The notes beneath the pieces are model-generated. The model made no database searches. It was given only the letters and a program-made list of their open reading frames with translations, and had not been told where the DNA came from. The translations under genes were made by a program, and so were the position numbers. Positions 42,905 through 50,278 of a DNA stretch of 50,327 nucleotides are shown piece after piece (position 1 is the first letter of the stretch; the number at the start of each line of letters is the position of its first letter). Source of the DNA: Granulicatella sp041433555 (GTDB taxonomy: Bacteria > Bacillota > Bacilli > Lactobacillales > Aerococcaceae). Location: positions 1 to 50,327 of the forward strand of contig NZ_JAPWBR010000014.1 in NCBI RefSeq assembly GCF_041433555.1, in the 5' to 3' direction.

Positions 42905-43155
42905 TCGTAAAATAATTAAAGTGCAGTTGCAAACGTAAATGATGACTAGAAACTTACAGATTCTATCATTACAGTAACGTGACTTCGCATTAAAACGAAT
43001 AAGCAGGCGTAGGAATTTTATTCCATACGCCTGCTTTGAGGATTTAAAGGTGAGAGACTTTTAAGGCTCGAACCGGTGCAACGTTACCGTAATGATGAAG
43101 ATATCTGTAAGGATTCATAGGAATCATTTACGATTTCTCTTGCACTGTCTCTTTA
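42905..43155. repeat. Large imperfect inverted-repeat element B (structured intergenic)
   Basis: The 487-base gap between the PBP gene and murA has no credible gene. The left arm (about 42921-42980) contains CGTAAATGAT, CTTACAGAT, ATCATTAC and GTAACGT in order. The right arm (about 43075-43145) has the same blocks complemented in reverse order, so the two pair over roughly 70 bases with small bulges. The centre is a tight hairpin at 43001-43036 (AAGCAGGCGTA, GGAAT, TTT, ATTCC, TACGCCTGCTT). The architecture matches element A at 31.5 kb. It has no clear T run; it might be a structured RNA, a mobile miniature element or an unusual murA 3' end. Confidence 0.65.
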
Positions 43156-43160
43156 TTTTT

Positions 43161-44477
43161 TTAAACTGCGAATAAACGTTCTAAGTCTTCGTGAGTAAAT
43201 GCTTGTCCGTCTGGTTCGTCCACACGTTCAATCGTTGCGCCTAATGCACGTAATTTTTGATGGAACTCATAATATCCACGGTCCAAGAATTGTAAGTCTG
43301 TTACGCGTGTATATCCTTTTGCAACCATTCCAGCGATGATTAACGCTGCCGCAGCACGTAAGTCTGTAGCACGTACTTCAGCACCTGACAATACTGAGGC
43401 ACCAGTCATCACAGCTGTATGTGAGTCAATACGGAATTGCGCACCCATACGTCGCATTTCTTCTAAGTGGTTGAAACGGTTCTCGAACACTGTTTCCGTC
43501 ATTGTGCTTGTACCAGTTGCTAATAATTGTGCAATTGTCATTTGTGCTTGCATATCTGTTGGGAATCCTGGGTGAGGTAAAGTTTTCACGTCAGTTGGTT
43601 TCAACTCATCTGGACCGATAACGCGGATTCCGTCTTCTTCTTCGATAAACTGAACACCCATTTCGCCTAATTTAGAAATTAATGGTTGGTTGTGTTCTGC
43701 AATCGCATCTTCGATAAACACATCGCCTTTTGTAACGGCAGCCGCTACCATGAATGTACCCGCTTCAATACGATCTGGGATAATAGAGTGAATCGTTCCA
43801 TCCAAACGTTCTACCCCTTCAATACGCATGTTTTCAGTTCCGGCACCGACAATTTTCGCACCCATCTTATTTAAGATATTTGCTAAGTCGACGATTTCTG
43901 GTTCACGCGCTACGTTTTCGAGATATGTTGTTCCTTTTGCTAAAGTCGCAGCCATCATAATGTTTTGAGTAGCTCCAACAGATGGGAAATCTAAGTAAAT
44001 ACGAGCTCCGTGAAGTTCTTCCGCATGCGCTTCGATATAACCTTCTGTTTGAACGATTGTCGCACCCATTGCTTCGAACCCTTTTAAGTGAAGGTCGATT
44101 GGACGACTTCCGATAGCACATCCACCAGGCATTGCAACACGTGCATGTCCAAAACGTGCTAATAATGGTCCCATTACAACGATTGACGCACGCATTTTAC
44201 TTACGTATTCAAATGCTGCAGTTGTTGTAATATCTTTTGTGGCATTTAATGTAATTGCCTTTTCTTCTTCGTCAAATGTACTTAAGACGTTTAAGCTCCC
44301 TAATACGTTTAACATCATATGTACGTCTGATAAGTTCGGTACATTTGTTAAATGCGTAACGCCTTTATCTGCTAAAATACTTGCTGCTAAAATCGGTAAT
44401 ACCGCATTTTTAGCGCCTTCTATCTTTACTGTTCCCTGAAGACGTGTATCGCCACCGCGCACGATCATCTTATCCAT
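43161..44477 (-). CDS. murA: UDP-N-acetylglucosamine 1-carboxyvinyltransferase
   Basis: First committed enzyme of peptidoglycan synthesis (438 aa). Starts MIVRGGDTRLQGTVKIEGAKNAVLPILAA with the catalytic Lys-Asn; active-site Cys in MPGGCAIGSRPIDLHL near residue 117, so fosfomycin sensitivity at the target is expected; EAGTFMVAAA; PTDMQAQM; and the MSEN-like VFENRFNHLEEMRRMGA. GGAGG box before ATG. It follows ywzB by 29 bases, the usual ywzB-murA pair. One murA only is in the window; Firmicutes often have two. Confidence 0.97.
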   Translation of the reverse strand: MDKMIVRGGDTRLQGTVKIEGAKNAVLPILAASILADKGVTHLTNVPNLSDVHMMLNVLGSLNVLSTFDEEEKAITLNATKDITTTAAFEYVSKMRASIVVMGPLLARFGHARVAMPGGCAIGSRPIDLHLKGFEAMGATIVQTEGYIEAHAEELHGARIYLDFPSVGATQNIMMAATLAKGTTYLENVAREPEIVDLANILNKMGAKIVGAGTENMRIEGVERLDGTIHSIIPDRIEAGTFMVAAAVTKGDVFIEDAIAEHNQPLISKLGEMGVQFIEEEDGIRVIGPDELKPTDVKTLPHPGFPTDMQAQMTIAQLLATGTSTMTETVFENRFNHLEEMRRMGAQFRIDSHTAVMTGASVLSGAEVRATDLRAAAALIIAGMVAKGYTRVTDLQFLDRGYYEFHQKLRALGATIERVDEPDGQAFTHEDLERLFAV

Positions 44478-44506
44478 TAAATAACCTCCAAAAACTCTCT
44501 ATCCAT

Positions 44507-44737
44507 CTACTGCAATATCAATTGAATGTACTGATTTAAATAATCTGATAAATCGAATATGACTTTGGCTATACTAGCACCCATCCAAATAGCAATGAGT
44601 AAAAAGAGGATACGGGCTTCCTGAACGCGGCCTTTTCTGAGAATCTTCTCAATTTGAATGCCTTGCAACGCCCAATAGCTAAGCATGATAAAAGCAAGAA
44701 CCAATGTAATTCGAATGATTAATGTTACTTGAATCAT
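44507..44737 (-). CDS. ywzB: YwzB-like DUF1146 membrane protein
   Basis: Small membrane protein (76 aa) with two hydrophobic segments (about residues 4-24 and 45-62) separated by GIQIEKILRKGRVQEARILFLLIAIWMGASI, the DUF1146 signature. Function unknown; conserved just upstream of murA. The ATG at 44737 is preceded by GGAGGAG; a longer in-frame reading begins inside the ABC operon terminator and is rejected. Confidence 0.87.
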   Translation of the reverse strand: MIQVTLIIRITLVLAFIMLSYWALQGIQIEKILRKGRVQEARILFLLIAIWMGASIAKVIFDLSDYLNQYIQLILQ

Positions 44738-44790
44738 ACCTACTCCTCCAGTCATATACTGCCTTTCTATACTACCATATTTGACCATTA

Positions 44791-44818
44791 AAAAAAAGCA
44801 GGAGATATCCTCCTGCTT
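44791..44818 (-). terminator. Terminator of small ABC operon
   Basis: AAGCAGGA (44796-44803) and TCCTGCTT (44811-44818), 7-base loop, overlapping the last stop codon and followed by T8 on the minus strand. Confidence 0.85.
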
Positions 44819-45305
44819 ACCCAATTAAGTAAAAGCATCCTAGTCTAATAAGTGCTGCTAAAATCAGGCTTAAAAATAATATTTTTTTAGAGTCTTGAAT
44901 GAATATTGCTAGTAGAGTCATCCCTGAAAACAGAATGGGTAACGAACCTAATACAAGGGGATGAACCCCTCCAATTTCGAAAAGTAAAATTGCCTTAATA
45001 CAGAACATTAAAAATACAGAAGGCCATATCATCCTCACTAATATTCGCCCTATAAAAACGCGGCTTTGGCTTCGAACTAGTATCAAAAGTCGCATACTCT
45101 CATACTCATTAATAAAATACATCAAAATAAGTACTTCCATTACCATTAAGAGAATACTTAAAAGATGGCCAAAAAGAAAAGTAACGGGTATAAAACTGAA
45201 GTGTGCCTCGATATAGAACGACGGTAATGGATGATATAAATTCCATACTATTAACAAACCAAAAATGTAGAGAAGCCACTCTCGAATTGGAAATAACTGT
45301 TTCAT
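44817..45305 (-). CDS. Unknown membrane protein of small ABC operon
   Basis: Not recognised as a named family. 162 aa with about five hydrophobic segments (near residues 10-22, 38-62, 90-110, 113-132, 138-160). It has a loop NEYESMRLLILVRSQSRVFIGRILVRMIWP that resembles the cytoplasmic coupling region of ABC-2-type permeases (NEYE then a basic stretch). It overlaps the ATPase gene by four bases (ATGA). It could be a half-size permease of the ABC exporter. Last gene of the operon. Confidence 0.75.
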   Translation of the reverse strand: MKQLFPIREWLLYIFGLLIVWNLYHPLPSFYIEAHFSFIPVTFLFGHLLSILLMVMEVLILMYFINEYESMRLLILVRSQSRVFIGRILVRMIWPSVFLMFCIKAILLFEIGGVHPLVLGSLPILFSGMTLLAIFIQDSKKILFLSLILAALIRLGCFYLIG

Positions 45306-45901
45306 TGAAGAATCAGCTTCCCTTCTTCCATCAAATATTCCTTATCAAACTGTAATTCGGCCAAATTATCATGAGCAGCAATCACAATTGATTTCCCTTC
45401 TTCATGAAGCTGTTGAACTAATTGATGAAACTGATCTAGTGATTTTTTATCTAGACCTCGAGTTGGCTCGTCTAATAAAATTAAATTTTGATCCTCCATC
45501 ACAGCTTGAATAATCCCCATTTTCTGACGCATTCCAACGGAGTATTTTTTCACGTGAACTTTACTATCAAAATCTAAATCGAAATTATTCACTAATTCTC
45601 TTATTTTCGATTCATTGTAATTTTTATTGATAGAGGCTAAAAATTTAAGATTCGTTTTTAAACTACTTTCTTCCATGAACGCTGGATTCTCAATCAAAGC
45701 TCCAATTCGTACATCACTATCTACAACAATTTCACCTTTATCCGGCTCCAAAATATCACAAAAAAGTTTAAATAAAGTAGACTTTCCGCATCCATTAGAT
45801 CCTACAATATGAATAAGCTCTCCTTGGTCAATTTTGAAATCAACCTCTTCTAAAATCACTTGAAAGCCAAATTTTTTGGATACATTTTTTAGTTCTAACA
45901 T
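45302..45901 (-). CDS. ABC transporter ATPase, short form
   Basis: ATPase subunit (199 aa, short for the family, lacking the usual C-terminal extension). Walker A IVGSNGCGKSTLF near residue 33, signature KYSVGMRQKMGII near 120, Walker B NLILLDEPTRGLD near 138, H-loop IVIAAHDNLAELQ. The SVGMRQ signature and short size are common in bacteriocin-immunity, lantibiotic-resistance and ABC-2 export systems. GGGGAGG box before the ATG. Works with the membrane proteins encoded on both sides. Confidence 0.9.
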   Translation of the reverse strand: MLELKNVSKKFGFQVILEEVDFKIDQGELIHIVGSNGCGKSTLFKLFCDILEPDKGEIVVDSDVRIGALIENPAFMEESSLKTNLKFLASINKNYNESKIRELVNNFDLDFDSKVHVKKYSVGMRQKMGIIQAVMEDQNLILLDEPTRGLDKKSLDQFHQLVQQLHEEGKSIVIAAHDNLAELQFDKEYLMEEGKLILQ

Positions 45902-45914
45902 GAGTACCTCCCCT

Positions 45915-46421
45915 TCACTCTCGTAATAGAAACAATATCGTAAAATAAGATGTTAATGAAAATAGGATAGAACCAATAATAGCCATATTTCTATTACACC
46001 CAATAGAAATCGTATAGATGATTAATCCCGAACAAATTAAATACACGCTTTTTAATAGAGCAAATATCAGCATCGTTTTTGTAAATGCTTGTCCATTCAT
46101 CATTTGGAATAGTAACGCTAAAGAGAATTGAGCGACAAAATAACAAACAACTGAAACTAACACTGTTACCAATTGATAAAATTGGTAGTTTTTCTCTCCA
46201 ACTCTTTGAATGAGAAGGTAACGGATTTGATGTCGTCTCCAAATGACAACCCCTAGTAAAACTAATAATAAGGTGTCTGAAAAATATGCTGTAAAATGGG
46301 AAGACAATAAGTCTAGTATTAAGTTACCGAAAATTTGCCCTTTTAAAACAAAAGAGACTCCAGAAACAATCGATAATCCATACACCCATTGTTGTCTTTT
46401 TCCAACGAGGAGCTCATTCAT
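45915..46421 (-). CDS. Unknown membrane protein of small ABC operon
   Basis: 168 aa, about five hydrophobic segments; no family recognised. The N-terminal half contains NELLVGKRQQWVYGL and a basic cytoplasmic loop VIWRRHQIRYLLIQRVGEKNYQFYQLV similar in kind to that of the 162-aa protein, so both may be half-size ABC permeases. Its ATG overlaps the stop of the upstream gene by one base (TAATG) and has a GGAGGG box. Confidence 0.75.
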   Translation of the reverse strand: MNELLVGKRQQWVYGLSIVSGVSFVLKGQIFGNLILDLLSSHFTAYFSDTLLLVLLGVVIWRRHQIRYLLIQRVGEKNYQFYQLVTVLVSVVCYFVAQFSLALLFQMMNGQAFTKTMLIFALLKSVYLICSGLIIYTISIGCNRNMAIIGSILFSLTSYFTILFLLRE

Positions 46422-46888
46422 TAATATCCCTCCTTCAAATCCATCTTTCTTCTGATAATTAATAGGAGAATCGTCAAAAGACTATAAAATATCGCAGGAT
46501 ATACAAAAAAAACCCAAGCTGAATGAGAAATAGTTTCTCCTAATAATGTGTACATTCCTGGTTGAATGAGTGATAAAACGCAGATTGAATATCCGATAAC
46601 CGGGGAAATTCCACCTATAACCATTGCTAATAAAAGCGATATAATCACTAATAACAATCCACTGCATAAATAAATGATATATCGTTTTAGGAACAATCCA
46701 ACTGAAAAAACAAATGAATAGAAAATGGCGTATCCTAAAGGAATCATGACTATCGTACAGATTAAATTAACAAAACTATTGGTTGAAAAGTTGATAGTAA
46801 AGGACCACGTCAAATATGAACTACTCTCTTCGAAAATAAATGGTGAGTAAAATAAATGAACTAATATAGCCTGAAGGAACATTTTCAC
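46421..46888 (-). CDS. C-terminal part of frameshifted ABC permease-like gene
   Basis: 155-codon open frame with about four hydrophobic segments. Its only possible starts are GTG 46888 and ATG 46882, and no ribosome binding site precedes either. The same frame stays open upstream through 23 further codons (TFFSPLISKQFKTNF and on) to an A6 run, where the preceding gene is out of frame by one base. It is therefore most likely the second part of one 276-aa membrane protein. Confidence 0.7.
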   Translation of the reverse strand: MKMFLQAILVHLFYSPFIFEESSSYLTWSFTINFSTNSFVNLICTIVMIPLGYAIFYSFVFSVGLFLKRYIIYLCSGLLLVIISLLLAMVIGGISPVIGYSICVLSLIQPGMYTLLGETISHSAWVFFVYPAIFYSLLTILLLIIRRKMDLKEGY

Positions 46889-46905
46889 TAAGAAAACAAA
46901 ATAGA

Positions 46906-47250
46906 TTATGATAAAGTTCGTTTTAAATTGTTTTGATATAAGTGGTGAAAAGAATGTTTTTTATGTCGTAATCTCACAGATTGTAAATAGTCGTAATGCG
47001 TTATCCTTTGTCTAATACATTCATGTGAAAAGAATAGCGGTGGAATCATGAATGCCAGAAAACCATATACAGCGTCCATTACCTCGCTGGTACTGAATAT
47101 AATCTCATAAAACAATGGTATTCCTCCTTCAGCTCCTCCAAAATGTCCCGTTGACAAATGATAATGAATATAGTTTAGAATCATAATGATGGAAAGTATC
47201 CAAAAGAAAATGATTGAGAACATTGACCACTTATTTTTATAAAATATCAT
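46906..47250 (-). CDS. N-terminal part of frameshifted ABC permease-like gene
   Basis: 114 aa from ATG 47250 (TAGGTGA box five bases upstream; a GTG at 47259 is part of that box). One strong membrane segment near residues 10-28 (MFSIIFFWILSIIMILNYI), then an external stretch LSTGHFGGAEGGIPLFYEIIF, then a second segment (VYGFLAFMIPPLFFS) and HECIRQRITHYDYLQSVRLRHKK. That last block looks like the cytoplasmic coupling loop of ABC-2 permeases. After RHKK the frame diverges and stops 16 codons later. No family name assigned. Confidence 0.7.
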   Translation of the reverse strand: MIFYKNKWSMFSIIFFWILSIIMILNYIHYHLSTGHFGGAEGGIPLFYEIIFSTSEVMDAVYGFLAFMIPPLFFSHECIRQRITHYDYLQSVRLRHKKHSFHHLYQNNLKRTLS

Positions 47251-47295
47251 TTTTTTCACCTACCATACCTTTATCTTTATCATTTAAAAGCAGTA

Positions 47296-47311
47296 TTGTT
47301 TACGCTTTCAT
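47296..47311 (-). promoter_or_regulatory. cre-like site (CcpA) at the ABC operon promoter
   Basis: Minus-strand ATGAAAGCGTAAACAA fits the catabolite-responsive consensus WTGNAARCGNWWWCAW throughout. It overlaps the end of the -10 box, a repressing position. Confidence 0.5.
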
Positions 47312-47338
47312 TATACAACTCTTATTTATAATCAACAA
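47310..47338 (-). promoter_or_regulatory. Promoter of small ABC operon
   Basis: Minus-strand TTGTTG (47333-47338), exactly 17 bases, TATAAT (47310-47315). About 55 bases of leader before the ATG at 47250. Confidence 0.7.
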
Positions 47339-47415
47339 TACAGATTTGTAAAAAAAAATCTCTTTTATTCGTAAAATTTCTCTATTTTTGAAACTTAAAC
47401 GAAAAAAGAAATTTA

Positions 47416-47424
47416 TGCTATACT
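47416..47424 (+). promoter_or_regulatory. Extended -10 promoter of yvyE
   Basis: TGC-TATACT (TATACT at 47419-47424), weak -35 region, 23 bases before the ATG. Confidence 0.5.
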
Positions 47425-47446
47425 AATACCAAAGTGAGGGGAAAGA

Positions 47447-48082
47447 ATGTTAGAGAGATATAAAACGATTAAAGCGGCTGGGACGAATGAAATCGAGATT
47501 AAGGGATCTCGTTTTATTGCTCATTTTCAGAGGGTAACAGACGAAGAAGAAGCACTCGAATTTATCCAAGCCATCAAAAAGGAACACTGGAAAGCAACGC
47601 ATAACTGCTCTGCTTTTCTCATTGGTGAAAACGACCAAGTGCAGCGCGCGATGGATGACGGTGAGCCAAGTGGTACCGCAGGCGTTCCAATGCTAGAAGT
47701 ACTCAAAAAAAACGAATTAAAAGATGTCGCGGTCGTGGTGACACGTTACTTTGGTGGAACAAAACTTGGCGCTGGAGGACTCGTTCGTGCGTATTCTGGG
47801 GCTGTCAGCGAAGGGTTGAAAGCCATCGGAATCGTCGAATGCAGACTCGAGGATCAACTTGCCCTAACTTTTGATTACGCACATGTAGGAAAAGTGGAAT
47901 ATTACTGTCAGACGCAAAATATTCCCATTGTCGATAAAGTCTTCCTCAATAATGTTCAATTCACCTGCAGCCTCCCTGTTCAAGAGGTCGAAGCTTTCCA
48001 AGCAGCTATCATTGATCTTTTACAAAATCAAGTGGAGTTTGAGAGCCTTGGAGAAATGTATACAGAATATCCAGTTGGGTAA
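47447..48082 (+). CDS. yvyE: YigZ/IMPACT-family protein YvyE
   Basis: Conserved protein (211 aa) with an N-terminal UPF0029/IMPACT domain (EIKGSRFIAHFQRV, AFLIGENDQVQRAMDDGEPSGTAGVPMLEVL, VVVTRYFGGTKLGAGGLVRAYSGAVSEGL). A C-terminal DUF1949 ferredoxin-like domain follows (about residues 140-203). Related to translation-linked regulators of Gcn2 in eukaryotes; bacterial function unproven. Isolated plus-strand gene between two minus-strand blocks, with its own promoter and terminator. Confidence 0.94.
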   Translation: MLERYKTIKAAGTNEIEIKGSRFIAHFQRVTDEEEALEFIQAIKKEHWKATHNCSAFLIGENDQVQRAMDDGEPSGTAGVPMLEVLKKNELKDVAVVVTRYFGGTKLGAGGLVRAYSGAVSEGLKAIGIVECRLEDQLALTFDYAHVGKVEYYCQTQNIPIVDKVFLNNVQFTCSLPVQEVEAFQAAIIDLLQNQVEFESLGEMYTEYPVG

Positions 48083-48119
48083 AAACAGAGGTCTATTCAT
48101 TCGAATAGACCTCTGTTTC
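48083..48119 (+). terminator. Terminator of yvyE
   Basis: AAACAGAGGTCTATTC, short loop ATT, and its complement GAATAGACCTCTGTTT form a perfect 16-bp stem one base after the stop. T runs are short, but it could serve both strands. Confidence 0.8.
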
Positions 48120-48144
48120 TTATGTTTTATATTCGAGGATGGAT

Positions 48145-48233
48145 GGACAGAGAAGCTGTGAGAGTATTTAGCTTCTCCCCCTTCCAATTCCTACACTAGC
48201 GGAAACGTTAAGGGCACGGGTCTCAACGTTTCA
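48145..48233. repeat. Structured intergenic region C (two hairpins)
   Basis: GAGAAGCT / AGCTTCTC (48150-48177) and GAAACGTT / AACGTTTC (48202-48232) are perfect 8-bp hairpins without T runs. Between them AATTCCTACACTAGC (48186-48200) resembles one arm of the central hairpins of elements A and B. Lies downstream of the convergent genes yvyE and the 359-aa gene. Confidence 0.4.
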
Positions 48234-48234
48234 C

Positions 48235-49314
48235 TTAAAAGAGAAGATTATCAATATCATTTTGCGATAATAGAAGATCCATTTTCGCAAGGCTTGAGTA
48301 ACGGTTCATCGTTGGCAATTCATCCAAGATGACAATATCCGTTCCAAGTCGTTTTAAGAGCTGATCAACCATATTCGAGAGTCTCATGGCAAATGGTCCA
48401 CTTGTAATAAAGCGAAGCGGCACAGCCTCCATCATCATAATGAGTTCTAAAATATAATTCTGAATCGCTTTAGTATCTAAATCTGTTTCCTGTAAGAAGA
48501 TGATTTCACGTTCATCGGCTATCGCCAGCATAAATGCGCCTGTTTTATAAAATCCCATGGCCGCAATCGGCGACAATGTCAATTGGATTTCCAAACTTTC
48601 TGATAAGATGCCCTGAATTGCCTTCTTTGCACGTAAGAGTGAGAAATCACTGACCGCAACGGGTTCAGGTTTCACTTGGAAGAACGGCTTCAACTCTGCA
48701 ATCTTATCGAAACTGATTTCCTTACGCGTCATATCTAGTGACTTTACAGCCTTTGTTTTTTGATTATATTCGAGAACAGCATAGCAATCCGCATCTTCTT
48801 GGTCGAGAATACTCGCAGCTTTCAAGAGCTCCTTCCAGTTGCCTTCTTGCAAGAGAATGTCACTCACACGTAGCACAAACTGGACTTCTGATTTCTTAAG
48901 GTCTGCGAATAAATCAAATGGTTCATTGAAGCTCGATACCATCGGCAATTCTCTGGCTCCTTTAACAGGATACCCTTTCTGCTTCAAGTATTCGATTTCC
49001 TCTTCATCGAAATCTACACGTTTTGAAAACTGAATTTCGATACCTTTTCTAAACCAAAACGCTTCGGTCCGTTCCTCTCCGACTACCTCATCTGACATGG
49101 TTACTAGTCGTTCAGAGAGTCTATAACGAACAAGTTCTTCTTCGTTTTTGAAGAATAATAAACGTAAATCTTGCTGTTCATCACGTTCAATTAAAAAGAA
49201 AAACTTCACTGCTCCTCGTTTATTCTGAAAAGCAAAGGCAGCATTTTTGAGTTCTGTTTGCTTTTTTACGAGCTTAAATAGCAACGGTATACTTTGGTAC
49301 AATTCCTGACTCAT
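48235..49314 (-). CDS. Unknown conserved-looking cytoplasmic protein
   Basis: Not recognised. 359 aa, no signal peptide or membrane segment, rich in Glu, Phe and Leu. It seems to have an alpha/beta N-terminal part (NAAFAFQNKRGAVKFFFLIE, LRLLFFKNEEELVRYRLSERL) and a second part from about residue 170. The C-terminus ends with an acidic LDELPTMNRYSSLAKMDLLLSQNDIDNLLF. A two-domain DUF architecture is possible but I cannot name it with confidence. Start placed at ATG 49314: a TATAAT box (49349-49354) predicts transcription starting near 49342, which would leave the ATG at 49344 outside the message, while GGGG lies eight bases before 49314. Confidence 0.8.
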   Translation of the reverse strand: MSQELYQSIPLLFKLVKKQTELKNAAFAFQNKRGAVKFFFLIERDEQQDLRLLFFKNEEELVRYRLSERLVTMSDEVVGEERTEAFWFRKGIEIQFSKRVDFDEEEIEYLKQKGYPVKGARELPMVSSFNEPFDLFADLKKSEVQFVLRVSDILLQEGNWKELLKAASILDQEDADCYAVLEYNQKTKAVKSLDMTRKEISFDKIAELKPFFQVKPEPVAVSDFSLLRAKKAIQGILSESLEIQLTLSPIAAMGFYKTGAFMLAIADEREIIFLQETDLDTKAIQNYILELIMMMEAVPLRFITSGPFAMRLSNMVDQLLKRLGTDIVILDELPTMNRYSSLAKMDLLLSQNDIDNLLF

Positions 49315-49348
49315 ATACACTACCCCAATCTTTCTTTTATTCATTTTT

Positions 49349-49354
49349 ATTATA
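49349..49354 (-). promoter_or_regulatory. -10 box of the unknown 359-aa gene
   Basis: Minus-strand TATAAT with no convincing -35 box. It decides the start codon of the downstream gene. The rest of 49360-49560 is AT-rich with a small GTTGAA/TTCAAC hairpin near 49484-49499 and no gene. Confidence 0.5.
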
Positions 49355-49562
49355 CTACCTTTTACATAAATTTGATAGCGGTTTTAGTTTTTATTTAAAA
49401 TATTATATATTTGATGTTTTTAAATGATTTAATTCCACCTGCGACTCATTTTTCCCACTATTCAATGAATTAATTCGTTTTTTTAGTGTTGAATTTTTTC
49501 AACTTTTCAAAATTCTTAAACTTTTCTTAATCTATTTTCGGGCTCTTTCTTGTAATTTTAAG

Positions 49563-49613
49563 CATAAAAATACCCCCTCAAGCATTGAATAAACAATCCT
49601 TGACGGAGTATCT
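49563..49613 (-). terminator. Terminator of PepSY lipoprotein gene
   Basis: Minus-strand ATACTCC-g-TCAAG-g-ATTG pairs with CAAT-g-CTTGA-g-GGGGTAT around a TTTATT loop and is followed by T5. Confidence 0.75.
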
Positions 49614-49629
49614 TATAAACAATATTTAA

Positions 49630-50241
49630 TTAGCGATCGATTTCAGTAATTTTTCCTGTGTCGTTTGAAATCTTAACGTTCACTTGTTGTCCGTTTACTG
49701 ATAAATCAAATTCCCAAACTACTTCACCGTGATCTTTATCGACGCTCCACTCACGAAGGACTCCTGTTGGGAATTCTTTTTGAGCGATAGCTGCCATCTC
49801 ATCTACTTGTTTCAATGTAGCTAAGTAAATTTTTTCTTCATCATGTTCTTCTTTATCTGAAGTGGTTTCATTAACCTTCATGAAAGTCTTAGCTGACTTA
49901 TCGTAACGGTACGTATATTCATTCGTATCGTTCATCGCTTCCACTTCATAGAACATTCCGTTAGAGTATTCTAATGCAGTAATATCAAGAGCTGGGAATT
50001 CTTTCTTAAATGCATCTACAATTTCTTTTTGCATTGCATTTTGGCTTCCCATCGCCTCTTCAGAAGCGTTTGTCGCTACAGTTGTGTTTGTAGCAGTCGT
50101 AGCTGGTGCTTGAGTTGTCGCTTGCACAGTCGTTGGTTGAGCTGTTGTTGCTTGCGTAGTCTCTGCTGGTGCTGCTTGGTTAGAACAAGCTGCTAATAAG
50201 CTTGCGGCTACAAGACCTAAGAGTTTTGTTGTTTTATTCAT
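49630..50241 (-). CDS. PepSY-domain lipoprotein
   Basis: Exported lipoprotein (203 aa). Signal peptide with lipobox LLAAC, Cys19 as lipid anchor. Residues 20-63 are a Thr/Ala/Gln-rich low-complexity linker typical of wall-spanning tethers. Two PepSY-like repeats follow, about 66-125 (AMQKEIVDAFKKEFPALDITALEY) and 137-203 (IAQKEFPTGVLREWSVDKDHGEVVWEFDLSVNG), the second ending in VKISNDTGKITEIDR. Probable modulator of extracellular proteases or wall enzymes; exact role unknown. GGAG box before ATG. Confidence 0.9.
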   Translation of the reverse strand: MNKTTKLLGLVAASLLAACSNQAAPAETTQATTAQPTTVQATTQAPATTATNTTVATNASEEAMGSQNAMQKEIVDAFKKEFPALDITALEYSNGMFYEVEAMNDTNEYTYRYDKSAKTFMKVNETTSDKEEHDEEKIYLATLKQVDEMAAIAQKEFPTGVLREWSVDKDHGEVVWEFDLSVNGQQVNVKISNDTGKITEIDR

Positions 50242-50278
50242 AATTCCACTCCATTCTTAAGTTTTAATAATGATAATC

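Larger units (their letters stand above)
46421..47250 (-). pseudogene. Composite ABC permease-like gene split by a one-base shift at A6
   Basis: Reading from ATG 47250 to codon 98 (RHKK), then slipping back one base at the A6 run (T6 at 46957-46962 on the plus strand), gives ...HKKTFFSPLISKQF... and continues without a stop to 46421: 276 aa with roughly six hydrophobic segments, a normal size for an ABC-2-type permease. The first part alone ends with a polar, non-membrane tail (HSFHHLYQNNLKRTLS). Options are a true mutation, slippage during transcription or translation, phase variation, or an assembly error. Confidence 0.65.
47293..47341. promoter_or_regulatory. Inverted repeats flanking the ABC operon promoter
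   Basis: GTATTGTT (47293-47300) and AACAATAC (47334-47341) are exact complements 33 bases apart, one at the -35 box and one just after the -10 box. They could be paired half-sites for a repressor that loops or covers the promoter. Confidence 0.35.
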
